Positions 37,742 to 49,978 of a stretch of 64,000 nt of DNA are shown one piece after another (within the stretch, counting starts at the first letter, position 1; every line of letters begins with the position of its first letter). The DNA lies in contig QYRS01000017.1 in assembly GCA_006503535.1 (NCBI GenBank), forward strand, positions 186,001 through 250,000. Reading direction: 5' to 3'. Origin of the DNA: Arthrinium phaeospermum (lineage: Eukaryota > Ascomycota > Sordariomycetes > Amphisphaeriales > Apiosporaceae). The notes below the pieces were generated by a model. That model did no database searches. It was not told the origin of the DNA and was given only the letters and a program-made list of their open reading frames with translations. The position numbers and the translations under genes were made by a program.

Positions 37742-39582
37742 ATGAGTTCGTCTTCGCGGAAACGCATCGCCACCAGCGGCGTCTACTTCACCAATGCCGT
37801 CTACTTCCCGAACCACAAGATCTACAGCGGCTTCACGCCGGGCATGATGAACTACAGCTGCATCAGCCACGTCTTCTACGGCTTCGCGAGCGTGGCCATG
37901 GACGGATCGATCTTTGTAAGTCGAGGCAGCCCCCCCTCCCCTGACCCTACCCTTCCAGATCAACGACACTCTGGATGACGGGAAAGAGAAGAGTGAGGCA
38001 GGTCCTCACTCTCACTTCCTCTCTCTTTACATTTCGGATCGCCCCCCCATATCTCCCACCTGCCCTCCCCAAGGTTTAAGACATGGCATCATATCCTAGA
38101 GTCCCGGGATCGATCGATATGCACGATCATGCAACCAGGCGAGACAAAACATCCCAGGCTAACTTAACCGAACCAACGAACAGCTCAGCGACGAGTGGGC
38201 CGACACGCAAGCCCCCTGCGACGGCGTCCAGGGCGGGCTGGGCTCGCTGATGCACCTGAAGCAGGCGCACCCGCACCTGCGCGTCGTGCTGTCGGTGGGC
38301 GGCAGCGGCGCGGGCGAGACCTTTCCCATGGTGGCGGCCAACGCGCTGCTGCGCGACAACTTTGCGCGCTCGGCCAAGGGGCTGGTCGAGGCGTCGGGGC
38401 TGGACGGGATTGACAGTGAGTGAATGAAGGATGAGACACTTCCGCACCCGCACACACACAAACACACATACATCTCACACATCAATATGAACCGGCAAGG
38501 CATCGCCCACATGATGGTTCACCACCTTCTGCCTTCCCTCTCCCCCACCCGTTCCTCCTTCCCGTATAAGTCTGACCCAAGTCGCACTCTTGTCTTACTT
38601 ACCCTTCTTCTCCCCCTATCTAGTCTACTGGGAATACCCCTCGGACCCGCAGCAGGGCGCCGACTTCGTGGCGCTGCTGGACGCGGTGCGGCAGTGGCTG
38701 CCCGACGACCAGTTCATCGTGACGGCGGCGCTCCCCGCGGACCGGTCGCTGCTGAGCTGCATCGACCTGCGGGCGGCGACGTGCTACCTCGACAGCGTCA
38801 ACCTGATGGCGTACGACTTCTACGGGCCCTGGACGCACCGGAGCGGGCACCACGCGCAACTGTACTCCATGTCGTCTTCTTCCTCGAAAGATGAGAGCCC
38901 CTCGGCGGCGGGCGCGGTGGCCCACCTCGTCAGCCGCGGCTGCCCCGCCTCCCGCATCAACCTGGGCATCCCCGTCTACGGCCGCAGCTTCCCGGGCGTG
39001 ACGGGGCCCGGGCACAGGCCCAAGGGCGGCTGCGGCGCCGGCGGCGAGGACGGGTCGGGGGCGTTCGAGTACCACCAGCTCCCCCGCCGCGGCGCCAAGG
39101 AGGTCACGGACAAGCGCGTGGGCGCGGCGAGCTGCGTCGGCGGCGACGGGGGGTTCGTGAGTTACGATAACCCGGACACGGTCAAGATGAAGGCGCGGTT
39201 CTGCAAGCAGAAGGGGTTAGGGGTATGTTGTTTTCTTCTTGTTCCTGCTCACTTTCTTTCCCGGGGACTTTTTTTTTTTCTCTCGTCTTCTTTTGGTTTT
39301 GCTTGCCTCGCTACTCGGCTCTTCACTGCTATGCCATGTGCCAAAAACACGATAGGAGTTGAAAGAAGTAAAGGGGAGGGACATGCAAGATTAGATCCGG
39401 GGTAGTTCGGATGGCATTTCCGCGCGTGCCCCACCCACCCACACCCTCGGAGAATTTCCCCTGATTGCTTGACTGACTCTCTGTGTGACCAGGGACTGTT
39501 CTACTGGACAGGGCCGGCCGACGCCCAGGATACGTCGCGGAGTCTGGTAGCGGCGGGCTTCCGGGCATTGCACACGTCCTAG
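37742..39582 (+). CDS. GH18 chitinase-like protein with altered catalytic motif
   Basis: Exons 37742-37915, 38184-38415, 38624-39222 and 39493-39582 give 364 residues. GH18 landmarks are in order: KIYSGFTPGMMNYSCISHVFYGFA, VVLSVGGSGAGETF (SxGG), LDGIDIYWEYP, SVNLMAYDFYGPW (MxYDxxG), GIPVYGRSFPG and, in the last exon, GLFYWTGPADA. The catalytic consensus DxxDxDxE reads D132-G-I-D135-I-Y137-W-E139, so the third Asp is replaced by Tyr while the acid Glu remains. The codon at the change is safely inside exon 3. No signal peptide is seen, so the protein may be intracellular or leave by another route. Either it is a chitinase of a subgroup with altered motif or a chitin-binding, non-hydrolytic protein. 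Confidence 0.9.
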
Positions 39583-40563
39583 GCGTTCGTTGGACGGATG
39601 ATACCCAATCGCGTTTGGAGGCATATTCTGCAATTGCATTTCAGCATTCGCAATGAGAGGGAGGGAGACAGAGAGAGAGAGCGCGTCGTCAACTCATTCT
39701 CCGGTTATGTAAACTGGGATTCAGTTCACGACGGGAGGAGCTTTTACTTCACATTTCACCGCACCGGGGGCTTTTGGCATTCGAGCTGGCGTCATGGCGT
39801 TTGCATTGAATCGATGGCCTAATTGCACCTTTTTTTATTTTGTTACTTCTTATGCTTCACGGTCCACATGCTACGGGAAGGAAAGGCATTGGTACGGGAT
39901 TACCTAGGTAGAGGAAAAAGGAAGAAAGGGAAGAAGGCATATATAAAACAGAAATGACAAAAGGTTGGCTGGCGATCATTTGTTTGTCTTTAGCGTAGCG
40001 TAGCGGGCGATTCACATGTTTTGCAGGGGGGCATGGCACTGGCATGGCACGTCACTGGGGAAGTCCAACTCAATCGAGCCGTTGAAAGCTTCCAGGGATT
40101 GGGGACTCGGAATGCTACAGACTGGATGCACGCAGCTGGCCGATGAAGTTCGGTTGCATTTAATAAGAAATCCATCAGTATCATCATGCTATTTTCGTTT
40201 CGTAAATGTGGACAAATCTGCTGGAGCTGAAGCTGAAGCTGAACCGCAACAGCGCATCTAATCAATCAATCTCCCTTATTCCATGTACAGCGCAGGTACC
40301 TCCCTCGAGGCGGGCCCGGCAAGTGCCGTGCGCTGCCTGTTGACAGCACAGCTGCTACTAATGGAATCCCCAGTAAGGCAAGGCAAGGCAAGGGCAATGC
40401 AACACCGTTTCAAACAAGCCCTGGACTCTTTACCATCCATCCTCCCTCTCTCAACACCAATTGCGCCTAGATCGAGTAATAGAAAGAGGCCTGCAACCCA
40501 CGCAAGCTTTGGAAAGGCGCCGTCACCCATGGTCGGACAGCCAAGTCTCAGACACCGCCCAAG
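39583..40563. other. Intergenic region with short repeats
   Basis: No gene is supported. An AAGGC pentamer run is at 40376-40391, and a GAAGCT-type run near 40217-40240. ttacctaggtag is at about 39901. Confidence 0.45.
40376..40391. repeat. AAGGC pentamer run
   Basis: Three consecutive copies of aaggc, followed by a partial copy, upstream of VPS53. It is too short to be called more than a simple repeat. Confidence 0.6.
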
Positions 40564-43262
40564 ATGAATGGTAGTGCAGGGGAGTCGCTGTCGCTGGACG
40601 CAGGTTAGCTTGCCTTTCTAATAAGTCGAAACCATCGCCACCAACTGACACGAGATACCGCGACACTTTGTATACAGTTCACTACGACCCGATCGATCAC
40701 TTGAACCTGCTGTTCGCCCACCCGTCGACCGTCTCCTCGATCTCCCGCGTCTCCACGAACCTCAACAAGCAGAACAATGCGCTGTCGACCCAGATCACCG
40801 AGCTCGAGACGGCCCAGGCCTACGGGCCCGACTCCTCCCTCGAGCGCATGCAGTCCGCCCAGGCCGAGCTGGCGGGGCTGTTCCGCAAGATCGAGACGGT
40901 CCGCTCCCGCGCCATCCAGACGGAGCAGAACATCACCAGCATGACGGCCGACATCAAGCGCCTCGACGGCACCAAGCGCAACCTGACCCTGTCCATGACC
41001 GCCCTCAAGCGCCTGCAAATGTTGACGACCGCCTACGAGCAGCTGCGCGGGCTCGCCAAGACCCGCCAGTACCGCGAGTGCGCCTCCCTCCTCCAGGCCG
41101 TCCTGCAGCTCATGCGCCACTTCAACAGCTACCGCAGCATCGACCAGATCGCCACCCTCAGCCGCGGCGTCGGCGACCTGCAGCGCGAGCTTCTCGAACA
41201 GATCTGCGAGGACTTCGAGCTGGCCTTTGCCAAGGGCGAGGTCGCGGCCCGCCGCAACGTCCTGGTCGAGGCCTGCGGCGTCATGGACGCGCTCGGCGAC
41301 GCGGCCCGGCAGCGCCTGGTGGCCTGGTACGTCAACACGGAGCTGCGCGAGTACCGCAAGGTCTTCCGCGGCAACGACGAGGCCGGCAGCCTCGACAACA
41401 TCGGCCGCCGCTACGCCTGGTTCCGGCGCATGATCAAGACGTACGAGGAGGAGCACTACGGCATCTTCCCGCCCCACTGGAAGGTCGGCGAGGTGCTCGC
41501 CACCGCCTTCTGCGACGGCACCCGCGACGACTTCAAGGGCATCCTCGAGCGGAGCATGCGGCGCACCGACGGCGTCAAGATCGATGTCAACCTGCTCCTC
41601 AGCTGCCTGCAGGAAACCATGGACTTCGAGCAGGGCCTGGAGAAGAAGTTTGCCGACCGGCCGCGGGCCAGTATCGATACCATTAACTCGGTCACCTCTT
41701 CCGACGAGCGGACGCAGAGCTTCCACGGCTCCGTTTCGGTGGCGTTTGAGCCCTACTTGAGCCTCTGGGTCGATTCGCAGGACAAGGCCTTGGCCTCCAT
41801 GATACCCCGGTACAAGGCGCAGCCCCTGATCCCGCCCGATGAGGAGTTCTCGCCGCAGGCCGTCATCAGCTCGGCCATTGAGCTGTTCCATTTCTACAAG
41901 GTTACGTTGTCGCAATGCGCGAAGTTGTCTACGAGCGAGAGGCTGCTGGACCTGACGCGGACGTTCGCCAAATACCTGGATGAGTATGCGCAGCAAGTAC
42001 TCTTGGCTATCCTACAGAGGAGTCCCCCACGGGGCCTTCGGTCCACGACGTGATCTTGGTCTTGAACACGGCGGACTTCTGGCACACCAACTCGGAACAG
42101 TTAGAAGACAGCATCAAGAAACGGATCGACCCCGAGTTTGCATCCAAGGTGGACCTGTCGTCGCAGGCCGACTCTTTTCTGGGCGTCGCCAGCGCTGCCG
42201 TCGGCGACTTGGTCAACAAGGTGGAGCAGGAGTGCGAGGTGGCCTGGCGCGAGATGAAGAACACGAACTGGAGCAAGATGGAGAGCGTGGGGGACCAGAG
42301 CTCCTACGTGGGGGAGCTGGTGAAGCAGGTCAACACCAAGACCGAGGAGATTCTGGGCGTGGTGGTCAAGCCGCAGTACGCGAGGGCCTTTGCGGATAAC
42401 CTCGTGGAGCATCTGTCGACTACTTATATCTCCAACATCGTGCAATGCCGGCCGGTCTCCGAGGTTGGCGCTGAACAGGTAAAGTCTCCCCCCCTTTTTT
42501 GGACATATCCCTTGACTTGCCATGACATGACTTGCTGACACGTGATGACAGATGCTGCTTGACAAGTACGTCCTCACGAAAGCGTTTGAAAACCTCTTGT
42601 CGTACCACAACCCGTCCTCGGAGGCGCACGTGCCCCCGGCAGGCTTCGTCAAGCGCGTCAACGCGTCCATGACGCGGATCGACCCCTTGCTCAAGACGCT
42701 GCAGGTGCGGCCGTCGCCGCCCGAGGGGCTGGTGCAGGCGTACCTGATCCACATCGGCGACCGGTCCGACACCAACTTCAAGAAGATCCTGGAGCTCAAG
42801 GGCGTGCGCAAGCAGGACCACGGCCACCTGCTGGAGCTCTTCACGATCCACCGCGACAGCGCGAGCAACGACAAGCTGATGCAGCAGAGCCCTCTGCTCA
42901 CGCCGCTGCTGAGCAGTAATGGTATTGGCAGCACGGGGCTGGGCATCAGCATGGGCAACGCCGGCCTGGGGATTGGGGGCAATATGGGCGCGGGCCAGGG
43001 TGCCACGCGGTTCGACCCGACGTCGCTGGGCGAGAAGCTCCTGAACGCGGCGCGTGACGGCGTCGAGCGGATCGGCACGCCCGCGGCGCAGCAGGGCGGC
43101 GGGGGCCCCGGCGGTAGCGGTGCCGGTGGCAACGGCGTCGGCGGGGAGAAGGGCACGATCAACGATAATCTGAAGAACTTTGGCAAGTTCTTCCGCCGGG
43201 ATATCGGGGGGCTTGGGGTCCGGTTTGGGGGGAAGGGGAGTATCGATGAGACGAACCGTTGA
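40564..43262 (+). CDS. VPS53: VPS53, GARP complex subunit, with a one-base frame break
   Basis: Exons 40564-40603, 40678-42478 and 42552-43262. The reading starts MNGSAGESLSLDA, then VHYDPIDHLNLLFAHPSTVSS and the coiled-coil FRKIETVRSRAIQTEQNITS, which is the VPS53 N-terminal domain. GARP tethers endosome-derived vesicles at the trans-Golgi. In exon 2 the frame ends at a TGA near 42051, while conserved sequence (HDVILVLNTADFWHTNS) continues in another frame from before 42050. The switch falls at a run of five C at 42024-42028; one more base there makes the coding total 2553 nt, exactly 851 codons. All other features are intact, so an assembly error or a very recent indel is more likely than decay. 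The Gly-rich C-terminal part near 42915-43150 is low complexity. Confidence 0.9.
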
Positions 43263-43510
43263 GATGGGGGATGTAATGAGAATGAGTATGTACATATGGG
43301 TTTGATGCTTCAAATACTCTATCTTACATAGAAGCGGGTTAATATTGAGCCATGCAAGCATGCAAGTCATCCATAGCTCAACCGAACAATTTATAGTAAG
43401 CCAGCGGGCGAGTACATTAGCTACGGGATCAAGATCGAGGCCAACTTTGTTCATCCCCGTTCTCTCAACAAGACCAATTCATGGGATACATCTATGTATA
43501 CGTCTACCTA

Positions 43511-44671
43511 TCACTCCTCCCTCCACCGGATGCTCCAGTTGCCCTTGGCGAAGCTGGGCTCAACCACTTTCCCCGACATGACGGCCTCGCAAAACCTCCT
43601 GTTTTTCGCCTCTCCTCCTTTACCGTCGCCCCCCTCGCCATCATCGTCGTGCTTTCCGTTGGTTTTCTTCACGTGCTTCTTCCCGCCTCCCTTTCTCGCT
43701 TTACTCCCACCACTCCCTTCCTGTCCGTGGTCGTGCTCCTCGTCAGGGGGGCCGACGACGAACCCGAACGCCACCCCCCGCCGCGCGGCGCACCGCACCA
43801 TCTCCCGCTCGCGCGCCCGGCGCTGGCCGGCGCGGCGTTTCTGCAAGGACTCGGCGGTCTCGTCGGCGCGCTCGGCGCGGCCCTTTTCGCCGCCCACGCT
43901 GCCGTTGACTTGGGAGACGGACTGTGGGGGGCGGATGCGGGTGCCGCTGCGGACCGAGAGGCGGGCGAGGACGTCGGGGTCGAGGTCGTCGTCGTTGTGG
44001 CGCGGGGGGTGGAGGGCGTCGTCGTAGAGGTCGGGGTCATTGTAGGGTAGCAGCTCTTCTTTTTCGGGCTGTTTGTCCCGCTCCTGCTGTTGAGGATCGT
44101 CTTCTTGGCTACTTCCTTTGCTGCTGCTCGTGCCCGGTCGCTGCTCTTCGGGATCATCGTCTTCGTCGCCTCCTTCTTGTTCGCGGTGGTGAGCGAACAT
44201 TGCGTCTTCGACCATGGAGCACGAGACCAAGATCCGGGCGTCACCTTTGATCTTCTTGTTCTTCTGATGCTTGCTCCCCTTGCTGTTGGTACCACTCTGC
44301 TTCGGCTTGTCCACAGACCAGCCAAAGTCCTTGGCTGCTGTATCACCATTGTCCTCCCCGACCACTTCATCCTTCTTGTCATCCAGCAAAAACCGCACAA
44401 ACACCCCCTCAATCTCCCGATCCAGCTTCCCCGGCTTCCGTCCCCGGCACCGACTCGAGCAGTACTTGACTGTCGTCCCTCCCTCCGCGCTGTCGCCGCC
44501 GCCGCCGCCCTTGTTGTGCTGGTTCAGCTGGCTGTGGATCTGCTTGCGCTGCCCGATGACGCGCCCGCACGAGTGGCAGTACGGCGTCGCCTCGCCGCCG
44601 GGCAGCAGGTAGTACGGCGCCGGGGTGGCCTGCGACTTGGTGGGGCGGGACCAGCTGTCCATCCAGCTCAT
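43511..44671 (-). CDS. Conserved fungal protein of unknown function with CxxC pairs
   Basis: One exon of 386 residues from the ATG at 44671 (MSWMDSWSRPTKSQ). The N-terminal block APYYLLPGGEATPYCHSCGRVI and then KYCSSRCRGRKPGKLDREIE holds two Cys pairs (CxxC, CxxxC) that could bind one zinc ion. FVRFLLD and KGDARILVSCSMVEDAMF are further conserved-looking blocks. The middle is acidic and disordered, and RRAGQRRAREREMVRCAARRGVAFGFV precedes a Gly/Lys-rich tail. I recognise the architecture as recurring in filamentous ascomycetes but know no function. The frame continues upstream of 44671, but that part lies in leader-like sequence; the inner Met matches the conserved beginning. Convergent with VPS53. 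Confidence 0.8.
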   Translation of the reverse strand: MSWMDSWSRPTKSQATPAPYYLLPGGEATPYCHSCGRVIGQRKQIHSQLNQHNKGGGGGDSAEGGTTVKYCSSRCRGRKPGKLDREIEGVFVRFLLDDKKDEVVGEDNGDTAAKDFGWSVDKPKQSGTNSKGSKHQKNKKIKGDARILVSCSMVEDAMFAHHREQEGGDEDDDPEEQRPGTSSSKGSSQEDDPQQQERDKQPEKEELLPYNDPDLYDDALHPPRHNDDDLDPDVLARLSVRSGTRIRPPQSVSQVNGSVGGEKGRAERADETAESLQKRRAGQRRAREREMVRCAARRGVAFGFVVGPPDEEHDHGQEGSGGSKARKGGGKKHVKKTNGKHDDDGEGGDGKGGEAKNRRFCEAVMSGKVVEPSFAKGNWSIRWREE

Positions 44672-45718
44672 ATTGGCCTTGTTGCTGTCGCTGTGCTTTA
44701 CTCTGGTGGATGTAGAGTACGAGTGATGAAGATAACAGCGGTGACGACTTCGATCGAGCTTCGTTATATGAATGTCAGACGAGGTAACCACAAACGGCTG
44801 CTTCTCTTCTTGCAAAGACTCGGTAGGTCCGTAGGCGCGGAGTAAACGGGACTTATCCCAACAACCAAGATTGGGAGGAGACCTGGCGGTTGCGAGGTTG
44901 AGTAGCTGTATGATAGTTTCGTCCGACTTCTGGAATAACAGTCGGGTTTTAAGAAATATCATAGCATGTTCAAGTTGCGTGCAATCGTTGATTGAGTTCG
45001 GATCGGGGCCGTTGGACACGGCGTTATATACAACAACAGACAGCGGCAGAATAATGATGTCATCAGGGTCCAGATCCTCAACCTTCCTTACCCGTGTCTA
45101 ACTCAGTCATGCTGGAGAATCTCCTACTAGGCCGATGATGATATCCCAGTTAATTGTGCGATTACCACTTCACATCTGCTTCGAAGACTGTCGAGTTTAT
45201 GGGACGAGTTGGATTGAACACTCATCAAATAAGCTGGTGATCGTCCACCATGCCTCACCTCGACAATGAAGCCTCCTACCATCACCACACTACCAATCGG
45301 TATGCCCATGCAATTTCATCCTCAATCTCAAGTTTCAAGACAGATTCCTAGCAGAATGTGATATATTTGTTACCACTAGTACTAATTATGAACAATCGTC
45401 ATCTCGTAGTTTCGGCGTCGATACAGCCCCGTTTCGTGTGTTTGCCATGATCCGCCGTGGAACAGGGCAAACCCAATCCTTCTTCATCGTGGGCGTACCA
45501 GAATTCTGCCTGCTGGCTGCATACACGCTGACGCCATGGTAATGGATGCGGAAAAGGACATGGAAGCTTGCGTAGTAAAAGTCGCTGGAATCTTGCTATT
45601 CTCCGTCTCCCTCTTCTTCCTTCTCCTTCCAACCAACGTCCTCATGGCCGCCCCGACAGCTTCCTCGGCGCAGGGATATCGATCGGTGGTGACAAGGGTG
45701 TCAAACTCCATTATTAGG
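44672..45718. other. Intergenic region, nothing recognised
   Basis: About 1 kb upstream of the CxxC protein and downstream of DSK2. Frames here are short. The codons upstream and in frame with the CxxC gene up to 45019 lack the conserved look of the protein. Confidence 0.4.
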
Positions 45719-47216
45719 TCATGAGCTGAGCAAGTGCTCGACAGCGCCTTGCACGCTTCCGCCACTCCGCCGCAGAGCCGCAATGTTTCGGTCGAAGTCG
45801 TAGAATCCCATATCGTTCAGCTGCCTCAGCTGGTCGGCGTAGCGCTCCTCGGGCGGTCTGTTGTCGACGGGTGCCGGAGAACCGCCGCCACCGGGCGAGT
45901 TCATACCCATCATTTGCATCATTTGCATGAGGCCTTCATTAGAGATCGGCGGCATGCCAGGAGGGAGACCGTAGGGGTTGGTAGCGCCCGCACCGGCACC
46001 GGCACCGGCACCAGCGCCTGCGCCTGCACCAGGCATGCTACCAAACAGGGCGGCGAAAGGGTTGGAGGCCGGATTGGACCCCGCAGCGCCTCCAGCCGCG
46101 GCCCCAGAGTTTGCGTCGCCGGATTGCGCCTGGGTTCCAGCAGCCGCAGCGTCTCCGGTACCTCCGGTAGCACCACCAGCAGGCTGCGTGCCAGCAGCTG
46201 GCTGTTGTCCGGGCGGGGCACCCATGCCCATGAAAGGGTTACCAGCACCCAGCAGGGCGGCGAAGGGATTGCTGGCATCTGCGCCGCCTCCCGGTGCCTG
46301 GCCGCCAGGAACTCCCAGACCAGCCCAGGACATGGGATCGAAGGGGTTGGGTTGTCCGGCCGCATTGCTGTTGGCACCAGCACCAGCCGCGCCGCCTTCG
46401 TTGTTCGAGGGGGTGTTGTCCGTCACGCCGGGCGCGGGGAATGCGCTCGCGCCGCCTTGCTGGCCTCTGAGTGCGCGCTGCATGCGGGCGGCGCTGCGGA
46501 GAGCGTCGGGGTTCGTCATCATATGGCGGAACATGGGCGATCGCAGGATCTCGCGGGCGTTGGGGTTGTTGCGCAGCATGGGGTTCTGTTGGATCATCAT
46601 GTCCAGGAACTGGTCGTTGTTCATCATCTCGTTCATCTGCTGGGCCACGTTGGGATTGCTGAGCATGTTGGCCATCTGATCTTCGTCCATCATGGAGCCG
46701 ACCATCTGTAAAGAAGAAAAATGTGTCAGTTTTTAGTGTGCGACATGCTCGGGTTCGCGTCATGTTCTAGGGACAACTTACACCACCGTCGGGTCCAAAC
46801 ATGTCAGCAGAGGGAAGGCCAGTCAGGCCGGCATAACGGGCGCCCGTCAAGCCTGCCAGAGGGTTGTTGGCAGTGCCGGCAGCCATGTTGGTCGGCACCT
46901 GGGGCGCGGCGGGCGTCGAGGAGGAGGCGGGAGGAGCGGGCGCAGGGTTGCTGGCGGCGCTCTTGACCAGATGTACCGTGTTGCCCGACTTGATCTTGTA
47001 GGTGCTCAGCGGCTCCTCGTTCTTCATGACGCGGCCCGAGTAGATGAGGCGCTGGCGCTCGATGGGGATGTCCTCGAATTCGGAGCCGGCGAGCTTGGTC
47101 TTGAGGTCGTGGACCGAGGCCGTCTCGGCCATGGTGATGGTGTGGTTGCGATCACCCGACGTCTTCACCTTGAAGGTGACCTGGGCATCCGAAGAAGCCT
47201 CTGCGTTGTCGGCCAT
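45719..47216 (-). CDS. DSK2: Ubiquitin receptor DSK2 (UBL-STI1-UBA shuttle factor)
   Basis: Complement exons 47216-46782 and 46705-45719 give 473 residues. A ubiquitin-like domain is at about 12-85 (VTFKVKTSGDRNHTITM ... IPIERQRLIYSGRVMKNEEPL). STI1-type Met/Asn-rich repeats follow (MLSNPNVAQQMNEMM, NPMLRNNPNAREILRSP), then a Gly/Ala/Pro-rich middle and a C-terminal UBA domain (YADQLRQLNDMGFYDFDRNIAALR). DSK2 carries ubiquitylated proteins to the proteasome: UBL binds the proteasome and UBA binds ubiquitin. The middle includes a run of Gly-Ala dipeptides encoded by a short GC-rich repeat at about 45985-46030, which may vary in length between strains. Confidence 0.95.
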
Positions 47217-48526
47217 GGCGAGGCGACAGTGGTTATTATCGGCGCGGGTTGGTGTTGGTACGGGGAAGAGGTTCGCAAGTGGTGAGAGGGAATCTGAGGT
47301 TTAGGTGGTCGGTGGTTGTTTTTGGTATGGGGAAGTTGCTGCTTCTGAGCGCACGCCACTCGTCTGGTTAAGTCCAACTAAAGTAGAGAAGGGTGGATGT
47401 TTGCGCAGTGGAGGGGAAGTGAAACCAAGCTGAAAAAAGAGAAAGGCTTTCCTTTTTTTGCTTCGAACCAGTAAACGCAGGGAAGGTACTCTATTGAGCT
47501 GAAATACGGAAGCCACACCAATGATATGCCGTGTTTTGTTGACGATAATGCAGTGGTAGAGGAAGGGATTGGGATTGGCGAAGATGGGTGATGGTGGTGT
47601 GTCGTCAAGTGGAATGGTGGGGCGATGCTAGAGAGAGGCAGACAGTGAATATCGAACTGAACTGCGATGGACGTCAATCAATGATGACTTGGAAGGGGTC
47701 CGGCGGTGGAGATGCACTGGCCAAAACTGCCCAAGTCCCTAAGCTCAGTGCAAAGCACTCGCTAAAGCTGGCTGCCTTAGGGGAGGCGTTGGAAAAATTG
47801 GGGACGGGGCAGAATGACGACAGTCACTTCCAACTGGATTGGAATAAAGAACGCAGGCAAGACAATGCCGCCGACGACGCAACCTCTTTTGATTTGGAAC
47901 TTATGTACGACCTTTTTACTACCAGCATGCCAATTGAAGGTAATGACTAACAAACAAAGCTGATCTAATCTATTTCCGCCTGTTGATTGCCCATTAAGCT
48001 CGACCTAAACCCGGGTATTTACTGCTGGCTCCGGATTTAAACACCGGCCATGCCCATGTTCTCTTGGCATCCATTGCATTCCATATCCTTATTGACTGAC
48101 GAACACCAGCACCCGTATTGCTGTCCAGACCGGCCCGATGACTAACTTGCCTTGTTGGATTTCTTCTGCATCCATAGCTCCTGCTGGGTAACCTGTCAGA
48201 TTAGGCAGGTATCCGTCGACCTCTCTCGATTTATACGACTACACCTGTCGCCTGTGTCGCATTTGAATGTTGCTGGTTACTTAGGGACCCTGGATCTGCA
48301 AGCATTGGCCAAGAGCCACGGACGGGTACGCAACAGGTGTTTCGGCCGATGTGCCGCTTGGGGCTTTCTGGGGTCGGTTGGGGTACCTCGGCTCGTCTCC
48401 CCCGTATTATCCAACCACCTTGTCTTGAATCTGTATCATCTCGGGAAGTGTAAGTAGTAAATGACCATCAACTTTTCCGTAGCACATCATCCGTCTTTCC
48501 CATTGTTCCAAACATTTATATCCAAA
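47217..48526. other. Divergent upstream region of DSK2 and the quinone oxidoreductase
   Basis: About 1.3 kb. One frame at 47588-47950 has no recognised domain. No other feature is supported. Confidence 0.4.
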
Positions 48527-49684
48527 ATGAAGGGAATTCAAGTAGCGCAATATGTAAAGGTGAGTGAGTCTCGTGTTGCCTCTCACGGCACATGCTGTCA
48601 TCTTTCCGACATTGCACTCTGCATCCTACTGACTCCGTATTCCAGGGCCCCAAAGAGCTCAAGGTCACCGAGCTCTCTGACCCGAAGCCAGGCCCTGATG
48701 ACTATTTGATCGAAGTGCACGCGGCGGCCACCAACTTCTTCGACATCCTGCAGATCCAGGGCAAATACCAGCACCAACCGCGTATGTTTCTCTGTTCTTA
48801 ATCGTTGAATGAGCCGCTGACTTACCTCTCACCGCGCAGCCTTCCCCTGGGTCTCCGGCGCCGAGTTCTCCGGCATCGTCCTAGCCACCCCAAAGAACAG
48901 CAAATCCCCCAAGTTCCCCGTGGGCAGCAAAGTCTTCGGCGCCAGCCAGGGCGCCTACGCCACGCAAGTGTGCGCGCGCGAGGTGCAGCTCCTGCCCGTG
49001 CCCCAGGGCTGGTCCTTCGAGGACGCCGCCGGCCTCTTCGTGACGGCGCCCACGAGCTACGGCGCCCTGGTCCTGCGCGCGGGCGTCAAAGCCGGCGACA
49101 TCGTCCTCGTGCACGCGGCGGCCGGCGGCGTGGGCCTGGCCGCGGTCCAAGTCGCCAAGGCCTTCGGCGCCACCGTCATCGCGACGGCGGGCTCGGCGCG
49201 CAAGCTCGAGGTCGCGCGCGCGTTCGGGGCGGACCACGTCATCGACTACCGGGAGCCCGACTGGCCGGACCAGGTCAAGAAGCTGACGCCGGGCGGCAAG
49301 CGCGGGGTCGACATCGTGTACGACCCCGTGGGCATGGTGGACAAGAGCACCAAGTGCATCGCGTGGAACGGGCGGATCCTGGTCGTGGGCTTCGCGGCCG
49401 GCAGCATCGAGAAGGTGGCCATGAACAAGGTGCTGCTCAAGAACATCAGCCTCGTCGGCATCCACTGGGGCCAGTACGCCGTGCACGAGAAGGAGAGCGT
49501 GCCGGTCGTCTGGGAGGGCATCGGCAAGCTCATCGCGCAGGGCAAGTTCCGCGGCACCACCTTCACCGACCAGGAGTACGTCGGCCTCGAGCGGATCCCC
49601 GACGCGCTGCTGGCGCTGGGCGGAAGGGAGACTTGGGGCAAGGTCGTGGTGAAGGTGCCCCAGGGGGCGCAGAGCAAATTGTAG
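48527..49684 (+). CDS. Quinone oxidoreductase-like protein (zinc-free MDR family)
   Basis: Exons 48527-48559, 48646-48781 and 48840-49684 give 337 residues. The GroES-like part has DDYLIEVHAAATNFFDILQIQG and WVSGAEFSGIV; the Rossmann part has VHAAAGGVGLAAVQVAKAFGA with the AAxxGVGxxxxQ cofactor motif, then TAGSARKLEVARAFGADHVID. The catalytic-zinc ligands of alcohol dehydrogenases are missing, as in zeta-crystallin/QOR proteins, which reduce quinones or enones with NADPH. The C-terminal part (KNISLVGIHWGQY) fits the NADPH:quinone reductase 2-like branch. The exact substrate is unknown. Confidence 0.9.
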
Positions 49685-49978
49685 GTGGTCATAGAATAAC
49701 GGCTCTCTACAGTTGTGATCTACCTAAATCAAGCGTTGAACTGCAGTACCGGCATCTAATGACATTTCCATACCAAGCCAACGCTCGAGGAACGTCCAAT
49801 ACCCGCTGAAAGTAGATTTGACGTTGAAAATTTCAAGATTGGAATGAATAACCGTTGATTCCAGTGCCTACCAGTGTTTATTCCACTATACAGTTGAAAA
49901 GATCCAGCCTTTCTCCTACGGTAGAGATCAGTAGAAACACGCAGCGCTTTACTGGATACGTATCACGATAACACAACG

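Noticed and set aside
40605..41996. 463-codon minus-strand frame
   Set aside because: Antisense shadow of VPS53.
41983..42017. A 35-nt intron GTATGC...CTACAG in VPS53 to explain the frame break
   Set aside because: Too short and the phase leads to the third frame, not to the conserved one.
48805..49809. 334-codon plus-strand frame rich in Arg, Gly and Pro
   Set aside because: Out-of-frame shadow of the quinone oxidoreductase exon 3.
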